40,427 nt of DNA. Source: Calothrix sp. CSU_2_0. GTDB lineage: Bacteria; Cyanobacteriota; Cyanobacteriia; Cyanobacteriales; Nostocaceae. The stretch is taken from NCBI GenBank assembly GCA_012034595.1, contig JAAUPE010000056.1, forward strand, positions 1 through 40,427, given 5' to 3'. The position numbers and the translations under genes are program-made. Positions 35,501 to 40,427 of the stretch are shown here, one piece after another. Below the pieces are notes generated by a model, which searched no databases, was not told the DNA's origin, and worked only from the letters and a program-made list of their open reading frames with translations. Numbering within the stretch: the first letter of the stretch is position 1; every line of letters begins with the position of its first letter.

Positions 35501-37424
35501 CTAAACAAATAACTCTAGCATTATGCTCAGGTAAATCATCTAAAAATGCCGTCATCGTCAAAATTATCGATGGTTGAGCATCTTGGATCAAATAGGTAAT
35601 GCGATCTCGTGGTAATTTCCGCTCCAATGGTAGATAAGCACCACCAGCTTTCAAAACACCCAGCAAAGCAATCATCAATTCTGGTGTACGCTCCAGATAA
35701 ATTCCCACCAGAGATTCCACACCAATACCCAAACTTCTCAAATAATGTCCTAACTGATTCGCCTTACCATTAAACTCCCTATATGTCAAACAATCCTCAC
35801 CACAAATCACAGCAATATTTTCAGGAGTTCCCTCAACCTGCTGCTCAAACCTCTGATGAACCAACCCAACTTCCCCTTTCCAAACAGTCGCAGTTTGATT
35901 CCATTCCTCCAAAATTACCTGTCTTTCCTTCCCACTCAAAATCGGCAATTCCGAGATACGCTGTAAAGGATTCCCAATAACCCCCTCAACCAAAACCCGA
36001 AAATGTACCATCATCCGTAAAATCGTTTCCTGCCGAAATAAATCAGTACAATATTCAACCCCCATCAACAAACCATTTTTTCGCTCAATTAAATGAACAC
36101 TCAAATCGAACTTAGTCGAACCCGTATCAATCCAACTTTGCTCAACCTCTAAATTCGGTAATCCCAAATCCGGATTCAACTCATTTTGTAACTGATAAGC
36201 TTGATTTTGCACCTGAAACATCACCTGCACCAAAGGATTGTGACTCAAATCCCGCTCCGGTTGCAACACATCCACCAACTTCGCAAAAGGGATATTTTGA
36301 TGTTGAAAAGCTCCACCAGTCGTTGTCCTTACCCGCTCCAAAACCGTCAAAAAATCCGGATTTCCCGATAAATCGGTTCGCAAAACCAGAGTATTCACAA
36401 AAAACCCAATCAACGGTTCCAACTCAGTGCGATCGCGGTTTGCACTCGGCACACCCAGCACAATATCATCTTGTTGACAATATCTATGCAACAAAACTTT
36501 AAACATCGCCAACAACAGCATAAACAAAGTTACACCTTGCTGCTGACTCAACCTTTTCAAAGATTGCAGCAAATCCAACGGTAATAACTCAAACTCCGTC
36601 GCACCATCAAACCTCTGTAACGGTTGTCGAGGAAAATCCGTCGGTAACTCCAAAACAGGTAAATCAGCTAACTGAGCTTGCCAATATTTTAACTGCGATC
36701 GCATTTCCTCCCCTTGCAACGATTGTCGCTGCCAGAGGGCAAAATCTGCATACTGAATCGGCAATTCTGGCAAAGAAATTCGCTGTTGAGAAATCAATCC
36801 CCGATAATTTTGCCCCAACTCTCGCAATAAAATACCCCGCGACCAACCATCAGCAATGATATGATGTAGCGTTAACAGTAACCTAAATTGATTTGATGCC
36901 AGACAAATTAACTTCACCCGTAGAAGTGGAGCTTGCTGTAAATCGAAAGGTTGACGAGCTTCCTCCCGACTCAAACGCTGTAGCTCCGATTGTTGTTGAG
37001 TGTGAGACAACCCTTGCAAATCAATAATTGGTAATCTCAATTGACACTTAGAACTTTCTTTTGAGATAATTTCCTGATATGAACTACCTGCACGCACCAC
37101 AAAACCAGTCCGCAATACCTCATGACGCTCAACAACCATCTGTAAGCTTGCCAGCAAAAACGGAACATTCAACTCCCCTTTCAACTGCCAAGCGATCGCA
37201 ATATTATACGCTGGATTATCAGGGTCAATTTGATGGAGAAACCACAACCTTTCTTGAGCTAGGGATAAGGGTAAATTTTCATCATTCTGCCGACAGAGAA
37301 TGGATAATTTTAGTGAATTAGACCGTTTTTCCTGTAATTGCTCCAACAAAAGTCGTTTTTCTGGTGAAAGAGCAGCAAGACGTTGATTTAACTGGTTGCT
37401 AGCATCTTGTTCGCGTAAGCTCAT
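32571..37424 (-). CDS. NRPS protein A: C-A(Asn-like)-PCP-E, first module
   Basis: This intact 1617-aa protein starts at ATG 37424 and is the first gene of the operon. A helical N-terminus (LSPEKRLLLEQLQEK) leads to a condensation domain (LPLSLAQERLWFLHQ, HHIIADGWS). The A domain has TSGSTG near residue 668, IRGFRVELGE and NGKVD near 1031, with code DGTKIGEVGK. Apart from Gly at position 236 this matches the Asn code DLTKIGEVGK, so an Asn/Asp-type residue is predicted with modest confidence. The PCP is FFELGGDSI near 1081, and the epimerisation domain has HHLVVDAVSW near 1270. The tail GGYTPSDF plus a basic end suggests docking to protein B. A C domain in the first module implies an acyl or aminoacyl donor made outside the window, since no FAAL or loading module is present. 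Confidence 0.9.
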   Translation of the reverse strand: MSLREQDASNQLNQRLAALSPEKRLLLEQLQEKRSNSLKLSILCRQNDENLPLSLAQERLWFLHQIDPDNPAYNIAIAWQLKGELNVPFLLASLQMVVERHEVLRTGFVVRAGSSYQEIISKESSKCQLRLPIIDLQGLSHTQQQSELQRLSREEARQPFDLQQAPLLRVKLICLASNQFRLLLTLHHIIADGWSRGILLRELGQNYRGLISQQRISLPELPIQYADFALWQRQSLQGEEMRSQLKYWQAQLADLPVLELPTDFPRQPLQRFDGATEFELLPLDLLQSLKRLSQQQGVTLFMLLLAMFKVLLHRYCQQDDIVLGVPSANRDRTELEPLIGFFVNTLVLRTDLSGNPDFLTVLERVRTTTGGAFQHQNIPFAKLVDVLQPERDLSHNPLVQVMFQVQNQAYQLQNELNPDLGLPNLEVEQSWIDTGSTKFDLSVHLIERKNGLLMGVEYCTDLFRQETILRMMVHFRVLVEGVIGNPLQRISELPILSGKERQVILEEWNQTATVWKGEVGLVHQRFEQQVEGTPENIAVICGEDCLTYREFNGKANQLGHYLRSLGIGVESLVGIYLERTPELMIALLGVLKAGGAYLPLERKLPRDRITYLIQDAQPSIILTMTAFLDDLPEHNARVICLDLSLDINNNNQDNLINIVTPENQAYVIYTSGSTGMPKGTVITHQGLANYLNYAVEKYPVTTGIGGVLVQSSISFDGTITSLYSALLVGKPVILLPEVEEVEALIKALNSAREFGLVKLTPAHLSILNQVLPQQPLMGYPKALIIGGEALLEQQLEFWRSYAPETRLINEYGPTETVVGCCVYDATVKGISNSTVPIGRPIANTQLYILDRYLQPVSVGVPGELYIGGDGVARGYLNRPELTAEKFIPNPFYKLKEANQESEECFSTPTIYRTGDKAKYLADGTIEYLGRLDNQVKIRGFRVELGEIIAALEAHPLVQSAVVMLRNDNGNFSRLVAYVVGNREVLNDDLQSQIPNLKSSELRSHLTTKLPAYMIPAVFVWLEQLPLTTNGKVDLAKLPVPEIDNQQELVLPCTEVEGILTNILTELLGCDVGITDNFFELGGDSILSIQLVAKASQAGIKLTPKQLFQHQTIAELAAVVQISPKISVKQELITGKIPLTPIQSWLFEQNLHKPHHFNQAVLLEVEENLEIQQLQLAVEKLLNHHDMLRGRFFQEGGEWQQQIDGLTPESPFTVVDLDGIPEDRQQYFLELLASQFQGSLDLTAGKLVRVVLFRLGNGESDRLLFIVHHLVVDAVSWGILLADLISAYESEQLPAKTTSFLAWAENLVSYMRSQEISSQFETWLQILPQEYPRLPLDFENFSTPSSLVNGGGLGFDNTVASEAKIIVNLDAAFTQALVQEVPKAYNTHIDDLLLTALVEAFCQWTQQDSLLVDLEGHGREDLFADNIDISRTVGWFTSIYPVYLQLDRKANLGTKIKSIKEQLRQIPQKGIGYGLLRYLNPHKSQCQSLQQLPKSAISFNYLGKLDVSSSQSWIRKVITTESTGYLNSPKNERSHMINVTAWRIGEQLQLQWKYSCNLHCEATIRHLAQEFISHLQTLIQHCQSPESGGYTPSDFAAARLNQKQLDQFVNKLKQPKKG

Positions 37425-37478
37425 CTGAATTTTACCAGCCTATAGGAAATCGACAATTATCATAATTACGCTTTTTTT

Positions 37479-37507
37479 ACTTAACTTACTTCAGTAAGTC
37501 ATTAAGT
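37479..37507. promoter_or_regulatory. Dyad-symmetric candidate operator upstream of the NRPS operon
   Basis: ACTTAA-CTTACT-tc-AGTAAG-tca-TTAAGT is a 12-bp-arm inverted repeat with a 3-nt bulge, about 55 nt before the first NRPS start codon. Single half-sites (TTAAGTAG, TAAGTTAC) recur nearby at about 37503 and 37560. This is the form of a transcription-factor site; the regulator is unknown. Confidence 0.4.
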
Positions 37508-37691
37508 TACGTATTAAAATTATTGCAAATTTTTCTTGATAAATCTAGACAAATAAGTAGTTAAGTAGAATTAATTACACAATGTCATTGGGTTCGTTGA
37601 GTATTTTTGTGCGAGTTCTGTATGAATTTTTGCTTGTTTTTTGCGATCGCATCCTCCAAATACCCGCTCGATAGGAGCTAGGACTTAGGTA

Positions 37692-37722
37692 TTGACATTT
37701 CTTAACCTGAGTTCAGTATAAG
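37692..37722 (+). promoter_or_regulatory. Candidate sigma-70-type promoter for the nuclease-ParA gene
   Basis: A perfect TTGACA (37692-37697) and TATAAG (37717-37722) are separated by 19 nt, which is slightly long. The leader would be about 105 nt. Based on motif match only. Confidence 0.35.
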
Positions 37723-37831
37723 GAAAAGGCAGGTAGTAAGGAGATTTTACTGGGATTACAGATAGACTATTTAATACATATTTACTGAATAACAGTTAAA
37801 ATAATACAGTCTTAAACCATCTTGTACTAAT

Positions 37832-39298
37832 ATGACGGTTGACTATAGTTCAAGTTTGCAAAGCATTTTTAGCGCGATCGCACTTCACAGTAACGAGTCT
37901 GATGTTGAGAAAAAAGTTATAGCCCCGATTTTACAACTATTTGGCTACGATTCTTGCGACTGGGAAGCTCAAGCTATAGTCGGTAAATCAAAACTTGATT
38001 TTTTGGTACTTCCACCGTCATCAGTAATACCATATGCACCTTATTTAGTTATTGAAGCTAAAGCTCCTAATAAGAATTTAAATCGCAATGTCTGGCAGAT
38101 AAATGATTATATGCGTAAGACAGCCGCTTTTTTGGGTTTGTTAACAAATGGGTACGAATTTTGTATACTTTATAACTACGAACAAAAACCTAAAGTCATT
38201 TTAGACTACACTCAGGACGATTTTATTAAGAACTTTAGTTTATTAAATAAGTTGCTTTGTAAACAAACTTGCTTGTCTATTTATAAAAGCTCATACCAGA
38301 ATGAGCTTAACTTTCGTTCTAAATTTCTCGAAAAAATTTCTAAATTATTTAATGATAAGGATATTGAGAAACAAGTTATTAATGCTACTGCGAAAAATGA
38401 ATCATCTACCCAAGAAAAAAAGGAACAACAAGCTATGATTATTACTATATTTAATAATAAAGGTGGTGTAGGTAAAACCACAACTACAATTAATCTTGCT
38501 GCCGCACTTAATAAGCTTGGAAAACGTATATTACTTGTTGATATTGATGCACAGGCTAATTTAACAACGGGATTAGGAATCGATCCATTAGAAGATATAG
38601 AAGAACAAGGTAAAAAAGATATTACACATTTATTAACGAACCCTAGAGTTCAGTTAGAAGATGTAGTTATCCGTAAACAATGGGATGATGTCGAACTTGA
38701 TATAGTTCCATCTCATATTCGTTTGAGCTATATGGATAATGAATTGAGTAATACATTAGATATTGATCGAGTTTTAGACAAAAAATTAAAAAAACATCTT
38801 GGACAATATAATTATGTATTAATCGATCCACCTCCATCGTTTGGGAAAGTCAATACAATTGCATTAATGGCATCTTCAGCAGTTTTTATTCCTACACAAT
38901 TAACACCTTACCCTGTCCGTGCATTAGAATATGTGATGAACCGAGCGATCGCAGTAGATCAATCAAGAGATGAAGGGTTACAAATTTTGGGTGTTGCTGT
39001 CAGTATGTACGATAGAGCATCTCGGAAAAATACTACTAATATGACTCAGAAAATTTCCGAAATTATTGCCAAAAAGCCAGAAACTAAAGATGTTAAATTG
39101 TTTCCTCCAAATACATGGATTCCACGACTTACCATTGTTGCAAATGCTGCTGATGACAGTAAGGGATATCCACTTTGTTATGCAGAATTTGATAAAACCC
39201 TTAAAGCAAACGAAAAAGAAGCTGCACAGGATGCTTTTAACTGTTATATGGAGCTAGCAAAACATTTGATTTCCATAACCACCACAAAAATGGAGTAG
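37832..39298 (+). CDS. PD-(D/E)XK nuclease domain fused to ParA-family ATPase
   Basis: This 488-aa protein starts at ATG 37832. Residues about 8-160 resemble the N-terminal nuclease domain of type I restriction R subunits (HSDR_N): E26, D56 (LDFLVL), E75-x-K77 (IEAKAP) and Q89/Y93 (QINDY) form a complete PD-(D/E)XK-Q/Y set. Residues 202-480 are a ParA/MinD-like ATPase: deviant Walker A KGGVGKTT, Walker A' LLVDIDAQ, Walker B YVLIDPPPS. ParA proteins position plasmids or chromosomes together with a ParB, and a ParB-like gene follows after 4 nt. An internal ATG at 38435 with AAGGA upstream could yield an ATPase-only form. The role of the nuclease half (partition of a mobile replicon, defence, or a degenerate DNA-binding module) is not determinable here. 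Confidence 0.8.
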   Translation: MTVDYSSSLQSIFSAIALHSNESDVEKKVIAPILQLFGYDSCDWEAQAIVGKSKLDFLVLPPSSVIPYAPYLVIEAKAPNKNLNRNVWQINDYMRKTAAFLGLLTNGYEFCILYNYEQKPKVILDYTQDDFIKNFSLLNKLLCKQTCLSIYKSSYQNELNFRSKFLEKISKLFNDKDIEKQVINATAKNESSTQEKKEQQAMIITIFNNKGGVGKTTTTINLAAALNKLGKRILLVDIDAQANLTTGLGIDPLEDIEEQGKKDITHLLTNPRVQLEDVVIRKQWDDVELDIVPSHIRLSYMDNELSNTLDIDRVLDKKLKKHLGQYNYVLIDPPPSFGKVNTIALMASSAVFIPTQLTPYPVRALEYVMNRAIAVDQSRDEGLQILGVAVSMYDRASRKNTTNMTQKISEIIAKKPETKDVKLFPPNTWIPRLTIVANAADDSKGYPLCYAEFDKTLKANEKEAAQDAFNCYMELAKHLISITTTKME

Positions 39299-39302
39299 GA
39301 AA

Positions 39303-39443
39303 ATGGACGAAAAACAAAGACGCGATCGCATTGTTAATTATCTCCGGATCAAACCAGTTAATCATGGTCAAGTTTATACTTTTCAAATTGCTATTCCCGA
39401 ATCTGAAATCTTGATATTCCTTTTGAAAAACGTGAATATCTAA
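39303..39443 (+). CDS. ParB-like protein, 5' fragment before frameshift
   Basis: The ATG at 39303 lies 4 nt after the ParA stop, with AGGA just upstream. The fragment MDEKQRRDRIVNYL, then VYTFQIAIPESE, is followed in this frame by unrelated residues and a TAA at 39441. In the frame of the next ORF the sequence continues LDIPFEKREYLKISL from about 39410, so this is the true N-terminus of the ParB-like protein. One extra A in the AAA near 39405 would join the two. Confidence 0.6.
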   Translation: MDEKQRRDRIVNYLRIKPVNHGQVYTFQIAIPESEILIFLLKNVNI

Positions 39444-39487
39444 AAATAAGTTTAACTCAGCAAGGAACTAATTTAATACCTTTACTT

Positions 39488-40081
39488 GTGCGACGTACCA
39501 AAGCATATAGCGAAGAGGAAGAGTACGAGTTAGTATACGGTGCTGATTGGTGTTTAGTTGCTAAAGAACTCGATATTGAGAAGCTTTGGGTTTGGGTTTT
39601 TGACATGTCTGATGAGGAAGCTGCTATTGCGAAGGAGGAAATGCAGCAACTGCTAGAGATGAAAGAATCTCAACCAAGTCAAACTAACGTGGAGACAAAT
39701 ACTAAAGAACAAGAGTTAATTCAACCACTCATTCAACAACTTAATAGATTATCTCAGCAAGTTACAGTACTCAGCAACAAAATTGATTTAGTTTCTGCAT
39801 CTATTAAAGAATTTTCAATAAATGAAAAGAAACAAGAATTCAGTGATGCTATAATTAACCAAATCATTACAAATGCTGTAAAACAAGCGGTAGATGAAGC
39901 TATAAATAAGATGTCTGAAGCTTCACCAAAACCTAATTCTATAATTGATAGTCAGCAAAAACAATATCATGTCATGACAAAAAAAGAATTACAAGAAAAA
40001 GCCGCAGAAAAAAATATAAAAGGTCGTTCAAGTATGAATAAAAATGAATTAATTACAGCACTAACAAAATCGGATCGATAA
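39488..40081 (+). CDS. ParB/Srx-like protein with coiled coil and Rho_N/SAP-like C-terminus
   Basis: This is the main part of the gene that begins at 39303; the apparent GTG start (39488) is internal. The N-terminal fold follows ParB-N order: 'LTQQGTNLIPLLVRR' before it, then EEEYELVYGADWCLVAKELDIEKLWVWVFDMSDEEAAIAKEEM. The ParB GERRxRA box is replaced by GADWCLVA, so CTP binding of the classical kind is doubtful. A long polar helix, probably coiled coil, follows (QPLIQQLNRLSQQVTVLSNK). The C-terminal 35 residues (MTKKELQEKAAEKNIKG, then KNELITAL) resemble a Rho N-terminal or SAP-like nucleic-acid-binding motif. It is coupled with the upstream ParA fusion and is probably its partner. Confidence 0.7.
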   Translation: MRRTKAYSEEEEYELVYGADWCLVAKELDIEKLWVWVFDMSDEEAAIAKEEMQQLLEMKESQPSQTNVETNTKEQELIQPLIQQLNRLSQQVTVLSNKIDLVSASIKEFSINEKKQEFSDAIINQIITNAVKQAVDEAINKMSEASPKPNSIIDSQQKQYHVMTKKELQEKAAEKNIKGRSSMNKNELITALTKSDR

Positions 40082-40126
40082 ATATTGGGGAACACCAAGA
40101 AATAAATTATCCAAATCATAAGTATT

Positions 40127-40153
40127 GTAGGGGCGGGATTACCCCGCCCTTAC
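40127..40153 (+). terminator. GC-rich hairpin after the parAB-like pair
   Basis: GTAGGGGCGGG / CCCCGCCCTTAC forms a strong imperfect stem with a short ATT-type loop, 45 nt after the ParB-like stop. GTAGGGGCGGG hairpins are a dispersed repeat in many cyanobacteria. No T-run follows, so it may be a repeat that also serves as a terminator. Confidence 0.5.
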
Positions 40154-40280
40154 GGGATGATATGATCGAGTCTGTTTATAATTGGGGTATTTTATTTTTT
40201 GGAAGTCCCTTGAACCTCATATAATTGCAATCTGCTGTAATTAAAATTTTGAAAAAACTAGTACAGAACGGTGGAAATAG

Positions 40281-40410
40281 CGCAAAGTTGCAAAGCTCGC
40301 CACGGGGATACTCCCCGGTGGCAGACTTTGCGGCGGTGTCGGTTTCCGTCCCGCCAAACTTTGTAAGAGAAAGCTACCATACCCTGCGGGAAGCCGCTCC
40401 GCGTCTATAA
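40281..40410. repeat. Cluster of dispersed palindromic (REP-like) repeats
   Basis: The main hairpin is GCAAAG-ctc-GCCACGGGGA-tac-TCCCCGGTGGC-aga-CTTTGC (40290-40331). It is followed by a second, GGCGG...CCGCC (about 40332-40355), and a GCGGGAAGCCGCTCCGCGTCTA motif (about 40386-40407). The last is a sequence I recognise as frequent between genes in Nostocales. It is GC-rich compared with its surroundings and non-coding. Confidence 0.6.
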
Positions 40411-40427
40411 AATGGCTGAAAAGCTTA

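Larger units (their letters stand above)
37425..37831. other. Divergent intergenic region with a dyad and HIP1 site
   Basis: These 407 bp separate the NRPS operon (-) from the nuclease-ParA gene (+). They contain a strong dyad (37479-37507), a HIP1 octamer near 37643, and a -35-like TTGACA at 37692. No ORF or RNA gene was recognised. Promoters for both directions should lie here. Confidence 0.6.

Noticed and set aside
40225-40410. 61-aa plus-strand ORF
   Set aside because: It spans dispersed palindromic repeats with no RBS or homology-like content; it is a reading of repeat DNA.

Overview
The window looks like chromosome or large-plasmid DNA from a filamentous, probably heterocyst-forming, cyanobacterium. 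The signs are many HIP1 octamers (GCGATCGC), AT-rich coding sequence, heptanucleotide short tandem repeats, dispersed palindromic repeats, a Uma2 gene and a large Calx-beta/RTX protein. No rRNA, tRNA or CRISPR was seen. The species was not identified.

Layout. (1) Positions 2-5947 (+) hold the 3' part of a giant secreted-type protein with Calx-beta-like modules, two pre-peptidase C-terminal domains and C-terminal RTX calcium-binding repeats. It is followed by two hairpins and a relic of a class C beta-lactamase-family gene. (2) Positions 6371-8449 (-) encode a fusion of a JmjC/cupin-8 2-oxoglutarate oxygenase with an alpha/beta hydrolase. (3) Positions 8450-9479 hold a MITE-like element and a Uma2 endonuclease gene. 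(4) Positions 9480-37424 (-) are a 28-kb NRPS-PKS operon. (5) Positions 37832-40081 (+), divergent from the NRPS operon, hold a nuclease-ParA fusion and a ParB-like protein, followed by dispersed hairpin repeats.

The NRPS-PKS line in transcription order: protein A, C-A-PCP-E (code DGTKIGEVGK, Asn-like); protein B, C-A-PCP-C-A-PCP-E (DAEDIGSIVK, Lys-like; DAFWLGGTFK, Val); protein C, C-A-PCP (DILQLGLIWK, Gly); protein D, KS-AT(malonyl)-degenerate KR-ACP; protein E, C-A-PCP-Cy-A(Ox)-PCP (DLFNNALTYK, Ala; DLYNLSLIWK, Cys to thiazole). The inferred chain is D-Asn-like, Lys-like, D-Val, Gly, malonate, Ala, thiazole. I do not recognise it as a known product. No thioesterase, MbtH, Sfp-type PPTase, loading module or transporter is in the window. 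The hydrolase domain of the oxygenase fusion is the only visible candidate for chain release.

Proteins B, D and E, and the ParB-like gene, are interrupted by five frameshifts. Each one is repaired by adding a single base, mostly at short homopolymers. This points to sequencing or assembly deletions, or less likely to slippage or gene decay, so the separate ORFs should be read as pieces of intact megasynthases. Substrate codes were read by eye against the GrsA-PheA alignment.
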